A DNA stretch of 64,000 nt, taken from Janthinobacterium aquaticum. GTDB lineage: Bacteria > Pseudomonadota > Gammaproteobacteria > Burkholderiales > Burkholderiaceae_D. A program made the translations under genes and the position numbers. Numbering within the stretch: the first letter of the stretch is position 1; every line of letters begins with the position of its first letter. Positions 35,740 through 44,370 of this stretch are shown here, piece after piece. The stretch covers positions 62,001-126,000 of the forward strand of contig NZ_WFLK01000017.1 of the NCBI RefSeq assembly GCF_009208565.1, in the 5' to 3' direction. The notes beneath the pieces were generated by a model. The model was not told where the DNA came from. It did no database searches and was given only the letters and a program-made list of their open reading frames with translations.

Positions 35740-36810
35740 TCAATTCTTAGCGATAGTACACAAGGCGCGCGCCGCCTGCTCAAAAGCAGTATTCGAAATA
35801 TCGGACAGCACCAGTGGCGTAGCCTCGGCGTAGCGGCTGAAGTTGCGTCGTATCGATTGCAGGTAGACCGGGTCGTAATGCTCGACCAGCAACTGCTGCA
35901 CCAGTTCGGCCATGCGGCCATCGAGCGCCAGCTGCTGCCAGCGGCTGATTTTCTCGCGTCCGTGCAACTGGGTCAGCAGGGCCAGTTGCACATTCAGGCG
36001 CGCCGGGTCGGCCACGAAATGGCCGTAGTCGTCCATCAGCAGTTGCACGCGGTGTTCGGTATCGAGCTGCACGGCGGTGCAATCGGCGGCGCGCATTTTT
36101 TCCATCAGCGCATCAGGCACGCGCAGCTGGCCGACCTTCTTGCTTTCGGACTCGATAAAGACGGGTTTGGCGGGGTCGAAGCTGCGCAGCTGCTGCCACA
36201 AGCTGCTTTCAAACGCTTTTTGCGACGGCTGCTGCGCGTCGGTCAGCCCGCCCAGCACCGAGCCACGGTGGCGCGCCAGCTTTTCCAGATCGATCACCTG
36301 CGCGCCCTGGCCATGCAGCACCTGCAGCAAGCGGCTCTTGCCGCTGCCGGTGGGGCCGCACAATACGTTAATGAAATCAAAGGCGCCGGGCAGCGTGGCC
36401 AGTTCGGCATTGACATGGCGGCGGTACTCCTTGTAGCCGCCGTCAAGCTGGGTCACGGGCCAGCCGATGCGCGCCAGGATATGCACCATGGCGCCGCTGC
36501 GGTTGCCGCCGCGCCAGCAATAAACCAGCGGGCGCCACGATTGCGGGTGGCCGAGGAAATGCGTTTCGATATGGCGGGCGATATTTTTGGCGATCAGCGC
36601 CGCACCGAGCTTTTTCGCTTCAAAAGCACTGGTCTGCTTGTACAGCGTTCCCACCTTGACGCGCTCGTCGTCGTCGAGCACCGGCAGGTTGACTGCGCCC
36701 GGCAGATGGTCTTCGGCAAATTCGGATGGGCTGCGCACATCAATAATGGCGTCAAAGTCCGCCAATTGCGGCAGTAGCTGGTCAAACGGAACAACGGCGG
36801 GATAGCGCAT
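35740..36810 (-). CDS. mnmH: tRNA 2-selenouridine synthase
   Basis: A 356-residue enzyme (also named SelU/YbbB) that converts 2-thiouridine to 2-selenouridine at the wobble base of some tRNAs. The N-terminal rhodanese domain carries the catalytic C98 in LVYCWRGGNRSG (Cys97 in E. coli). The P-loop domain has CGPTGSGKSRLL at 151-162. It needs selenophosphate from SelD, the next gene. It is the first gene of the minus-strand selenium run. Confidence 0.95.
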   Translation of the reverse strand: MRYPAVVPFDQLLPQLADFDAIIDVRSPSEFAEDHLPGAVNLPVLDDDERVKVGTLYKQTSAFEAKKLGAALIAKNIARHIETHFLGHPQSWRPLVYCWRGGNRSGAMVHILARIGWPVTQLDGGYKEYRRHVNAELATLPGAFDFINVLCGPTGSGKSRLLQVLHGQGAQVIDLEKLARHRGSVLGGLTDAQQPSQKAFESSLWQQLRSFDPAKPVFIESESKKVGQLRVPDALMEKMRAADCTAVQLDTEHRVQLLMDDYGHFVADPARLNVQLALLTQLHGREKISRWQQLALDGRMAELVQQLLVEHYDPVYLQSIRRNFSRYAEATPLVLSDISNTAFEQAARALCTIAKN

Positions 36811-36904
36811 CGGGGCAGGGTGTTGGAGAACGGTAAGAAGTATTATCCGTAATTATCTCCGATAAACGTCGATGGCGTGTGCCCGCCAGGGGCAGACGCA
36901 CCCT

Positions 36905-37606
36905 TCAGCGCAGCCAGTGCGCCAGCAGCGGTGACAGCAATGGCGCCAGCAGCACCGTCACCACGCCCGAAAAGATCATGGTCAGGCTGGCCACGGCGCC
37001 TTCTTCGGCGCCCACGCGGCGCGCCACCGACAGGCCGAAACCGTGCGCTGCCGCGCCATACGGCGCGCCACGGGCAATGCGCATGCGCAGCGGCAGCAGC
37101 CTCAGCAGCGGCTTGCCCAGCATCAGGCCGAACAGGCCGGTGACAATCACGAAGATCCCCGTCAGTTGCGCCGAACCACCCAGATGGCGCGACGCTTCCA
37201 GCGCAAACGGGGTCGACACCGAGCGCGCCAGCAGGCTGCGTGCCATGTCACCATGCACACCCAGCAGCCGGTCGAGCAGCACGGTGGCCGCCACCGAGGC
37301 GACGATGCCGGCGCAGCTGCCCAGCGACAGGGCCAGCCAGTGCTTGCGAATCAGCGCGCGCTCCTGGTAGATCGGCAGCGCAAAGGCCACCGTTGCCGGA
37401 CCCAGCAGCCACGGCAGCCAGTGCGTCTCGCCAAAATAGGTGGCAAACGGCGTCGAAGTCAGTTGCACGATGGCAATCAGGATGGCCGAGGTGCAGATCG
37501 CCGGCGTGAGCAGAAAGTGCGGACGGCGCCGGTGCAGCGCCACGTTGGCATAGAACAGCACCAGCGTCAGCAGCAGGAACAGCAGCGAGACCAGGAGTGT
37601 GTTCAT
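36905..37606 (-). CDS. lrgB: LrgB/CidB-family membrane protein
   Basis: A 233-residue protein with about seven helices. The family signature GSCAGIVASVAATVLLDRLLG and the conserved SVSTPFALEASRHLGGSAQLTGIFVIVTGLFG are present, as is GAPYGAAAHGFGLSVA near the end. The ATG at 37606 overlaps the lrgA stop in ATGA. LrgAB-type proteins have been linked to murein hydrolase control and to export of pyruvate or glycolate-like metabolites. Confidence 0.92.
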   Translation of the reverse strand: MNTLLVSLLFLLLTLVLFYANVALHRRRPHFLLTPAICTSAILIAIVQLTSTPFATYFGETHWLPWLLGPATVAFALPIYQERALIRKHWLALSLGSCAGIVASVAATVLLDRLLGVHGDMARSLLARSVSTPFALEASRHLGGSAQLTGIFVIVTGLFGLMLGKPLLRLLPLRMRIARGAPYGAAAHGFGLSVARRVGAEEGAVASLTMIFSGVVTVLLAPLLSPLLAHWLR

Positions 37607-38064
37607 GCGCGCGCCTTGCGCCGGGCGCGCTGGCGCCGCAGTTTGTTCAGACGCAACTGGCGTTCCAGCCGGCAAACCCATTCCACCGTCAGCGCCGTGG
37701 CCAGCATCACGCACGCAAAACCGATGCCGATATCGAGAAACAGCGTGAGACCCTGCTGCTTGAGCAGGTCGGTAAATTGCACCACCGACACCACCAGCGG
37801 AATAAAGAACAGCAGCATATTGGCCAGCAGCCAGTTGGCGCCCAGTTCCACGCTGCTTGGGCGCACCCAGCCGGCCAGCAGCAGGCCCACCAGCAGCACC
37901 ATGCCCGTCACGCCGCCCGAAAACGGCAGCTGCAACGCACTGCTGGCCTGGTCCGCCAGCCACCAGCCGGCGATCAGCAGGCCGACCTGCCAGGCCGTCA
38001 GCACGGGCTGGCGCCAGCGCGACAGCAAGGCAGGTGGAAGAGTGGATGAAAGAGCGCGTTGCAT
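37603..38064 (-). CDS. lrgA: LrgA/CidA-family holin-like membrane protein
   Basis: A 153-residue protein with four helices. The conserved LQLPFSGGVTGMVLLVGLLLAGW and ANMLLFFIPLVVSVVQF mark the CidA/LrgA family. The C-terminal tail is very basic (Arg/Lys-rich, about 30 residues). The ATG at 38064 is chosen over an earlier in-frame Met that would lie in the divergent promoter. It overlaps lrgB by 4 bases and is divergent from a LysR gene 98 bases away. Confidence 0.88.
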   Translation of the reverse strand: MQRALSSTLPPALLSRWRQPVLTAWQVGLLIAGWWLADQASSALQLPFSGGVTGMVLLVGLLLAGWVRPSSVELGANWLLANMLLFFIPLVVSVVQFTDLLKQQGLTLFLDIGIGFACVMLATALTVEWVCRLERQLRLNKLRRQRARRKARA

Positions 38065-38136
38065 GATGAAGTCTCTTGAGAGGAAGTCTTGATTGTAGAC
38101 AGTGCCTGTTGAAAGATAAAATGAATTAAAATTATG

Positions 38137-38152
38137 AATATCATTCGATATT
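38137..38152. promoter_or_regulatory. Probable LysR-type operator between lrgA and lysR
   Basis: AATATC-ATTC-GATATT is a perfect inverted repeat in the A/T-rich 98-base gap between the divergent genes, 10 bases before the LysR start. Size and place suit a LysR regulator controlling itself and lrgAB. Confidence 0.55.
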
Positions 38153-38162
38153 GGAATACACG

Positions 38163-39083
38163 ATGGATATCCGCTCACTGCGCTACTTTGTCGAAGTTGT
38201 CGAGCAGCACAGTTTTACGCGCGCAGCTAGCCGCCTGCATGTAACGCAGCCGACTGTGAGCAAGATGGTGGCGCAGCTGGAAGAGTCGCTGGGCCTGATG
38301 CTGCTCGAGCGCGAAGGCAAGCGTTTTACGCTGACCGATGCGGGACGGGTGGTGCTGGCGCGCGCGCATGAGTTGCTGGCCCTGCACGAGCAGTTGAAGA
38401 CCGAACTGCGCGACCTGCAGCAGCTCGAACGTGGCGAGCTGCGCATGGGCGTGTCGCCGCAGACGCATATGGAGCTGGCGCCGTGGCTGGCCGAGTTTCA
38501 CCAGCGCTATCCCGGGATCGAGCTGAAGATGTACGAGGTGGGCACGCAGGCCATCGAACGCGATTTGCGCAAAGGGACGGTCGAGCTGGGCACCATGCTT
38601 GACTATCCGGGCAATGCCGCCAGTTGGCAGGACTTCGAGGCGCTGCCGCTGGTGCGCTCGCCGCTGTGCCTGCTGGCACCCGCCAGTTCGCCCTGGCACG
38701 GACGCGCCTCGGTGCAGCTGCATGAACTGGCTGATAGCCCCTTTATTTTCTATGGCGACACGTTTGCCCTGAACGATATCGTGCTGGATGCCTGCCAGCG
38801 CGCCGGCTTTACGCCGCGCATTACCGGGCGCAGCGGCCAGTGGGACTTTATCGCCTCGCTGGTGCGCCTGGGCGTGGGCATCTGCCTGCTGCCCAAGATG
38901 TATTGCGATACGCTCGACGCCAGCCAGTTTGCCATCGCACCGCTGGTTGACCCGCCGGTCGAGTGGAATCTGATGCTGGCCTGGCGCCGCACGGCCAGTC
39001 TGTCGTTTGCCGCCCGCGCCTGGCTCGACCTGGTGCGTTCGCGCATGGCTGGCAGCGCCGCAGCGCCTGGCCGATTACAATAA
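38163..39083 (+). CDS. LysR-family regulator, probably of lrgAB
   Basis: A 306-residue regulator with an N-terminal winged HTH (FVEVVEQHSFTRAASRLHVTQPTVSKMVAQLEES) and a periplasmic-binding-like effector domain (about 90-300). The start is the ATG at 38163; a TTG 12 bases earlier is less likely. It is divergent from lrgAB, as CidR/LrgR-like regulators often are. The effector is unknown, although CidR-like regulators respond to overflow metabolites such as acetate or pyruvate. Confidence 0.88.
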   Translation: MDIRSLRYFVEVVEQHSFTRAASRLHVTQPTVSKMVAQLEESLGLMLLEREGKRFTLTDAGRVVLARAHELLALHEQLKTELRDLQQLERGELRMGVSPQTHMELAPWLAEFHQRYPGIELKMYEVGTQAIERDLRKGTVELGTMLDYPGNAASWQDFEALPLVRSPLCLLAPASSPWHGRASVQLHELADSPFIFYGDTFALNDIVLDACQRAGFTPRITGRSGQWDFIASLVRLGVGICLLPKMYCDTLDASQFAIAPLVDPPVEWNLMLAWRRTASLSFAARAWLDLVRSRMAGSAAAPGRLQ

Positions 39084-39108
39084 GCGACATTCATTTCCTT
39101 TGAAACCA

Positions 39109-39927
39109 ATGAAGATCATTGCAAGCGCCATACTGAAGCGCCCGGCACGCTCGCTGCTGCCGGGACTGCTGTGCACCATAGCCCTGATGAGTCAAATGGG
39201 CTGCGCCCAGGCTGTCATCCCCGTCTATAAATACTTTGTCAAAAATACTTATCCGCATGACCCGCGCGCCTTTACCCAGGGGCTGCTGTACAAGGACGGC
39301 CATCTGTATGAAAGCACGGGCCAGAACGGCCAGTCGTCGCTGCGCAAAGTGGACCTGGCGACAGGGCGCGTGCTGCAGCGCGAAATGCTTGACGCCAATG
39401 TGTTTGGCGAAGGCATTACCGATGTCGGCGACGAAATCATGGCGCTGACCTGGACCTCGCAGACCGGCTATGTGTTCGACCAGAAAAGCTTCAAGCTCAA
39501 GCGCAAGTTTCAGTACCAGGGCGAAGGCTGGGGCCTGGCCAGCGACCACAAGTACGTCTATATGAGCGACGGCAGCAGTGCTATCCGCGTGCTCGACCCG
39601 AAATCGATGAAAGAGCTGCGCCGCTTCGACGTGACGGCCGAAGGCAAGCCCATCGATCGCCTGAATGAACTGGAAATGGTCGATGGCCAGCTGTTTGCCA
39701 ACGTCTGGGGCGCCGACGTGATTGCCCGTATCGATCCGGTCAGCGGCAAGATCGTCGGCTGGATCGACCTGACCGGTTTGCTGCCGGCCAACCAGCGCGG
39801 CACCGACAATCCCGATGCCGTACTCAATGGCATCGCCTGGGATGCGCGCGGCAAGCGATTGTTTGTGACCGGCAAGTTGTGGCCCAAGCTGTTCGAGATC
39901 GAGCTGATCAAGGTCGAGTCGCGCTAG
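39109..39927 (+). CDS. Glutaminyl-peptide cyclotransferase (beta-propeller type)
   Basis: A 272-residue exported enzyme that forms N-terminal pyroglutamate on peptides. The signal peptide ends about MGCAQA (residue 35). The five-bladed propeller repeats include FTQGLLYKDGHLYESTGQNGQSSL, GEGWGLASDHKYVYMSDGSS and LNELEMVDGQLFANVWGADVIARIDP, which are typical of plant/bacterial QC. The ATG at 39109 begins the signal peptide. It is followed, after 281 bases containing a perfect palindrome, by the MNIO operon on the same strand; a functional link is not shown. Confidence 0.9.
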   Translation: MKIIASAILKRPARSLLPGLLCTIALMSQMGCAQAVIPVYKYFVKNTYPHDPRAFTQGLLYKDGHLYESTGQNGQSSLRKVDLATGRVLQREMLDANVFGEGITDVGDEIMALTWTSQTGYVFDQKSFKLKRKFQYQGEGWGLASDHKYVYMSDGSSAIRVLDPKSMKELRRFDVTAEGKPIDRLNELEMVDGQLFANVWGADVIARIDPVSGKIVGWIDLTGLLPANQRGTDNPDAVLNGIAWDARGKRLFVTGKLWPKLFEIELIKVESR

Positions 39928-39932
39928 ATTCA

Positions 39933-39957
39933 AGTCACTATCAATATGATAGTGACT
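39933..39957. promoter_or_regulatory. Perfect 25-base palindrome after the cyclotransferase gene
   Basis: AGTCACTATCA-ATA-TGATAGTGACT has two perfect 11-base arms and a 3-base loop. No T run follows, so it is not a standard terminator. A weaker inverted repeat (CGTGTAT at 39966-39972 with ATACACG at 39983-39989) lies next to it. It may be a transcript-end hairpin or an operator for the operon that starts 250 bases on. Confidence 0.5.
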
Positions 39958-40208
39958 GATGCTACCGTGTATCGGCGCTGCTATACACGCTGGCGCGGCA
40001 GTTAATCTATCCAATTGTCACAGAATGTAGGGAAAATGGCATTATTTATTATCATAAATATATGTTTTATTGGGCTGCGATAGTGTCCCGGTAGTTTGCT
40101 CAATATTGCCGCATAGTCATTTTTCCTGAGCGTATTATTTGTCGGCCCCGATCGCTGCCCATCACGGACGCGACGGCACCCAACGACTACGCTCAGGGAG
40201 AGACCAGA

Positions 40209-42257
40209 ATGAAGATGCCTGCCATAGGAAGCACCGAGCCACCTGTAACACAGCGACCACTGGACATGCTGGCCACCGACACGGCGGCCGTACGCGCCAT
40301 TGCCCAGGCAGCGGTCAGCGTCGAGTTGTTTACGATCCCGCTCTATATGGCCACCATGTATTCGATCCACGGCACCCACCAGATCAATGCCAAGGGTGTC
40401 AATTACTATGACGGGCGCCAGTGGCCGGGCATGAGCACCACTGCCAAGCCGGACACGAAGGAGCAAAAAGCCTTCAATATCATCTTCAGCGTATTTATCC
40501 AGGAAATGTTGCACCTGCAGATGGCCTCCAACCTGGCCACCGCGATTGGCGCCTCGCCCAGCTTTACGGGCACTGAACTGCAGGACCAGAAACATGGCTG
40601 GACCTGCTATGGCAGCAACTGCACGATGATTCCGCATATTGTCGACCTGCAAGATACCTCGGGCTACCATCATGTACGCGTCAATCTCGAAGAGCTCAAC
40701 GGCAACCAGTGCGACCTGTTCCTGGCCATCGAGCAGCCGGAAGAGCAGGCACGTGAGCAACTGGCCGAGTACGACAAGAAGGACAGCACCAAGTATTTCC
40801 CCGAAGTACCACTGGCCGGCTGGACGCCAGGCAAGAGCGTGCATGACCTGCCGCTGTTCGGCACCATCGGTTATATGTACGAATGTTATGCGCGCTATAT
40901 CAGTATCGAGTACACCGATGGCCAGACGCTGTGGCAAAAACTGTTCGTCAACGGCTCGGTGCAGCAGGACATGTTCAACACCGACAAGCCTGACAGCGGC
41001 CATGAAAAAAAGGAATTTCCGCGCTTCGACACCTGTTTTGGCGAGAACGACCAGGACGGCGGCCAGATCCGTTCCTTCAACAAGGCGATCGACATGATGG
41101 CGGCCATTACCGACCAGGGCGAGGGCAGCGAGTCGGCCATCAAGCGCTATCGCCGCGTACTGGGCAAGCCGATGCTGATGGCGGTCAAGCCCGACTACCG
41201 CGAAGACCTCGAAGCGCTCGAAGCCGACTATCCGTCCTATACCAATGACGGCCAGCAGGCGCCATCGCGCGACGCCGCCGCCCGCCACGACAGCGCCGCC
41301 TATGATCACTACGAGCGCTTTGGCCAGGTCAAGGATATGCTGCCGGTCAATACTTGGGCCCAGTGGCACGCTGCCGGCCACAGCTGGACCGAGGCGATGC
41401 TGACCAACGAGCGCTACAACGCGGCCACGGCGCCAAAGAATATTCCCACGCCAGCCGATGTGGCCGGCGCGCTGAACCGCCTGAAGGACAAGTCCGATAC
41501 GCTCGACATGCTGAGCACGGTAGCGACCGGCGCCATCTACGGCATTACCAAGGTGCTCGATACCTACTGGCAGGTGCAGGACACGGATTTCCCGTATCCG
41601 TCGATGGTGGGCGCCGGCGACCGCATGTCGATCTGCTGGGCCGTGCTGGGCCAGGCCCCAAGCCTGGCGGCCGGCGTGCCGTTGCCGGAAAGCGGCGTGC
41701 TCTACCATGCCTGCCAAGGCATGCACCTGGAAGACCCGGTCTCGAGCAGCTGTGCGGCGCTGGCCGTCTACCATACCTGCCGCGGCTCGAACGGCTGCCA
41801 TGCCCAGGGCGGCTGCGGTTTTGCCCAGCTCGACGCGGGCGGCGGCCAGTGCGGCGGTTCAGCTGCGCCATCGTCGTGTGGCCATTCGGCCAAGGTGACT
41901 GCCGTGGCCGGCAATCTGTGCGGTGCGCCCAAGCCACCAGCGCCTGGCCCGGCCCCGAAAATCTACAGCGCACCGAGCGACAACAAATGCGGCACCTTCG
42001 GCGGCTGCGCCGTGCCGATCTCGGCCTCGCAACTGTATCCGAACGCCGAACCGGGCACCATGGCGCTGTACAACTTTGAACCAGCGCCCGATCACAAGAG
42101 CATTGCGCTCAATGAGACCGTGACTTTCAGCCTCGGTGAAAGCGTGTACGACAAGGCGTGGGAAGCGTACAGCAAGGTGGTGGTGGCGCGTGGCGGCGTA
42201 GCGGGCGACAAGCCTGCCCCGACCGATCTGCGCATGGCCTTGCCGCCGTCGACCTGA
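40209..42257 (+). CDS. Ferritin-like (VioB-related fold) protein with Cys-Gly-rich C-terminal segment
   Basis: A 682-residue protein without signal peptide. Residues about 25-330 form a ferritin-like domain of the type found in VioB: E39 in [10 protein letters not shown], the E99-x-x-H102 pair in [14 protein letters not shown], and E225 in [10 protein letters not shown] are likely metal ligands. A helical middle region follows to about 480. Residues 502-600 hold ten Cys (502, 515, 524, 530, 536, 548, 557, 571, 594, 600), five of them in Cys-Gly pairs, in a Gly/Ser/Pro-rich context ending [13 protein letters not shown] short C-terminal domain closes the chain. GGGAGAG lies 8 bases before the ATG. 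Its stop overlaps the MNIO gene start. The tail is the obvious candidate substrate of that enzyme. Confidence 0.82.
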   Translation: MKMPAIGSTEPPVTQRPLDMLATDTAAVRAIAQAAVSVELFTIPLYMATMYSIHGTHQINAKGVNYYDGRQWPGMSTTAKPDTKEQKAFNIIFSVFIQEMLHLQMASNLATAIGASPSFTGTELQDQKHGWTCYGSNCTMIPHIVDLQDTSGYHHVRVNLEELNGNQCDLFLAIEQPEEQAREQLAEYDKKDSTKYFPEVPLAGWTPGKSVHDLPLFGTIGYMYECYARYISIEYTDGQTLWQKLFVNGSVQQDMFNTDKPDSGHEKKEFPRFDTCFGENDQDGGQIRSFNKAIDMMAAITDQGEGSESAIKRYRRVLGKPMLMAVKPDYREDLEALEADYPSYTNDGQQAPSRDAAARHDSAAYDHYERFGQVKDMLPVNTWAQWHAAGHSWTEAMLTNERYNAATAPKNIPTPADVAGALNRLKDKSDTLDMLSTVATGAIYGITKVLDTYWQVQDTDFPYPSMVGAGDRMSICWAVLGQAPSLAAGVPLPESGVLYHACQGMHLEDPVSSSCAALAVYHTCRGSNGCHAQGGCGFAQLDAGGGQCGGSAAPSSCGHSAKVTAVAGNLCGAPKPPAPGPAPKIYSAPSDNKCGTFGGCAVPISASQLYPNAEPGTMALYNFEPAPDHKSIALNETVTFSLGESVYDKAWEAYSKVVVARGGVAGDKPAPTDLRMALPPST

Positions 42258-43189
42258 TGCATGCCGCCAGCAAACTGGCGGCCTCCCGCCTGGGCCTGCC
42301 GAATCTGGGCCTGGGCGTGGGACTGCGCCACCCGCATTTCCAGCATATTCTCGCGCACGGGCCGCAGGTGGATTGGTTTGAAATTATCAGCGAGAACTTT
42401 ATCGACAACCACGGTTATGCGCGCCATGTGCTTGACACGGTGGCGGCGCAGGTGCCGATCGTCATGCATGGCGTGTCGATGTCGATCGGCAGCAGCGCGC
42501 CGCTTGATATGGTTTATCTGCACAAGCTGCGCGCGCTGGCTGGCGAACTCAAGCCGGCGTGGATTTCCGATCACCTATGCTGGACCGGCGCCGCTTCGCT
42601 CAACAGTCACGACCTCTTGCCGATGCCGCTCGACGAAGCCAGCCTGCGCCATGTGGCGGGGCGCGTCACTCAGGTGCAGGATTTCCTGGGCCGACCGCTG
42701 ATACTGGAAAACCCCAGCAGCTACGTGGAATTTGCCGGCTCCAGCATGCCCGAATGGGAATTCCTGAGCCGCCTGGCGCAGCAGACCGGCTGCGGCCTGC
42801 TGCTTGACGTCAATAATGTCCATGTCAGTGCGCATAACCACGGCTTTGATGCCGTGCATTACATCGAACAGCTGCCGCATGCGCAGATCGTGCAGATCCA
42901 CCTGGCCGGCCCGACAGATTGCGGCGAGGTGCTGATCGACACGCATGACGCGCCGGTTCCTGCCGCCGTCTGGCGATTGTATGCACTGGCGCAGCAGCTG
43001 ACCGGCGGCGTGTCGGCGCTGCTGGAATGGGACGCCAATATTCCGCCGTATCCGCAACTGCTGGCCGAACTGGCCAAGGCGCGTGCGGCCGAGCGGGGTG
43101 TGTTTGCCGACGCGCCAGTCTTGCCTGGCGCAGGCCCGGCGCTGTCGACGCCGCTGGGCTTTCACCTGGAGGCCAGCCATGCAACCTGA
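42257..43189 (+). CDS. DUF692 multinuclear non-haem iron oxidase (MNIO, BufB/MbnB-like)
   Basis: A 310-residue TIM-barrel oxidase of the family that modifies Cys residues or C termini in peptides (MbnB, TglH, BufB). All usual metal-ligand regions are present: FEIISENF (E42, E46), HGVSMSIGS (H71), ISDHLCW (H106), [10 protein letters not shown] (E151), [14 protein letters not shown] (D184, H189, H193), QIHLAG (H215), DTHDAPV (D228, H230) and [10 protein letters not shown] (E257). The ATG shares one base with the stop of the ferritin-like gene, and the 3' end overlaps the DUF2063 gene by 11 bases. Coupled translation suggests that the three proteins work together. Confidence 0.92.
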   Translation: MHAASKLAASRLGLPNLGLGVGLRHPHFQHILAHGPQVDWFEIISENFIDNHGYARHVLDTVAAQVPIVMHGVSMSIGSSAPLDMVYLHKLRALAGELKPAWISDHLCWTGAASLNSHDLLPMPLDEASLRHVAGRVTQVQDFLGRPLILENPSSYVEFAGSSMPEWEFLSRLAQQTGCGLLLDVNNVHVSAHNHGFDAVHYIEQLPHAQIVQIHLAGPTDCGEVLIDTHDAPVPAAVWRLYALAQQLTGGVSALLEWDANIPPYPQLLAELAKARAAERGVFADAPVLPGAGPALSTPLGFHLEASHAT

Positions 43190-44033
43190 ACTGGCGCAAT
43201 TGCAGAGCTGGTTCCTGACGGCCATGACCTGTCCGGGCGGTGCGCCGCAGGGTGCGGCACTGGCGCAGCAGCGTTTCGGGCTGGCGCCGGAGCAGGTGCT
43301 GACGCGCCCGCAGCGGTTAAGCATCTACGCCGACGGCTATGTGCTGCGCCTGCTCGACTGCCTGCAGGCCGAGTTTCCGGTGCTGCGCCAGAGCATGGGC
43401 CCCGAACTGTTCGATTTCTTTGCGCGCGCCTATCTCTGGCGCCATCCTTCGCGCTCGAGCACGCTGTACGACCTGGGCACCGGTTTTGCCGATTTTCTGG
43501 CGGCCAGCCAGCCGCAGGGCCAGCATGGAGCCGGCGCCGTCATATTGCAGTTCCCTATCGACCTGGCGCGGCTGGAGCGGGCGCGCGCCGAGGCGGGCAG
43601 GGCACTCGGACTGGAAAACCGGACGGGACAGGCGCAGGCCGGGGGCTTCGATGGCTTTGGCGGCTTGCTGGGCGAGGCCGGCCCGCTGCTGCTGCCGCCC
43701 TGCACGCGTCTGCTGGCCCTGTCGTTTCCGGTACGCGCCTTCTGGGAGCAGGCGCAGGGCGCCAGCGATAAGGTGTTGCCGCCGCAGCCGGCAGCCAGCC
43801 CGAGCTTTGTTGCCATTGCGCGCTGGAATTATCGCATCAGCATGCATGCGCTCGAACCATGGCAGTTTTATTTCCTGCAGGCAGCCGCAGAGCCTGCACC
43901 GCTGCAGCAATGCGCACTACAGGCGGCCAGCGCGGCCGACTTGCCGGTCGACCAGGTGCTGGCCGATGCCACGCTGTGGCTGCCGGTGGCAACGGCGGCG
44001 GGCATGGTGACGCAGGTGGATCAAACGACGTAA
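43179..44033 (+). CDS. DUF2063 MNIO-partner protein (BufC-like, putative substrate-binding)
   Basis: A 284-residue protein. The N-terminal DUF2063 domain has [41 protein letters not shown] (about 47-90) and [19 protein letters not shown], the hallmarks of this family. Pfam calls it a putative DNA-binding domain, but next to DUF692 enzymes it acts as the partner that recruits the peptide substrate. GGAGG lies 8 bases before the ATG, inside the MNIO gene. A terminator follows directly, so this is the end of the operon. Confidence 0.88.
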   Translation: MQPELAQLQSWFLTAMTCPGGAPQGAALAQQRFGLAPEQVLTRPQRLSIYADGYVLRLLDCLQAEFPVLRQSMGPELFDFFARAYLWRHPSRSSTLYDLGTGFADFLAASQPQGQHGAGAVILQFPIDLARLERARAEAGRALGLENRTGQAQAGGFDGFGGLLGEAGPLLLPPCTRLLALSFPVRAFWEQAQGASDKVLPPQPAASPSFVAIARWNYRISMHALEPWQFYFLQAAAEPAPLQQCALQAASAADLPVDQVLADATLWLPVATAAGMVTQVDQTT

Positions 44034-44060
44034 AAAAAGCCGATTTGCATCGGCCTTTTT
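44034..44060. terminator. Bidirectional terminator closing the MNIO operon
   Basis: GCCGAT (44039-44044) pairs with ATCGGC (44049-44054) around TTGC, with A run before and T run after. It starts right after the stop at 44033 and can also end the minus-strand DUF3297 gene at 44077. Confidence 0.8.
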
Positions 44061-44076
44061 ATGAAGTCAGGAAGTC

Positions 44077-44325
44077 TTAACGGTAAAACGCTTCGACTTT
44101 GCCTTTCAGCTTGATTTGCAGCGGGCGGCCGCGGCGGTCCAGCGACTTGGTCGAGGCAACCTTGATCCAGCGTTCGCTGATGCAATACTCTTCAACGTCA
44201 AGGCGTTCCTTGTCGTTGAAGCGGATGCCGACGTCGTGTTCAAACACGGCGGCGACGTGGAAAGGGCTGCTCGGATCGATCGACAGGCGATCGGGCAATG
44301 GGGGCAAGGTGGTGGTATCGTTCAT
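44077..44325 (-). CDS. DUF3297 family protein
   Basis: An 82-residue protein that matches the DUF3297 pattern along its whole length: DRLSIDPSSPFHVAAVFEHD, GIRFNDKERLDVEEYCISE and a final KLKGKVEAFYR. Members are small, conserved in proteobacteria and of unknown role. It is monocistronic, with its own terminator at 44034-44060 shared with the converging MNIO operon. Confidence 0.85.
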   Translation of the reverse strand: MNDTTTLPPLPDRLSIDPSSPFHVAAVFEHDVGIRFNDKERLDVEEYCISERWIKVASTKSLDRRGRPLQIKLKGKVEAFYR

Positions 44326-44370
44326 GGCCGAATTATCGCCCAGAATGCCATTCCAGACAACCGCCAGCCA

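Noticed and set aside
40209-42257. Ferritin-like protein as violacein enzyme VioB
   Set aside because: It shares the ferritin-like fold, but it is shorter than VioB, has a Cys-rich tail, and no vioA, vioC, vioD or vioE gene is adjacent.
43179-44033. DUF2063 protein as a DNA-binding regulator
   Set aside because: The family name suggests DNA binding, but its coupled position after a DUF692 gene matches the known MNIO partner role.
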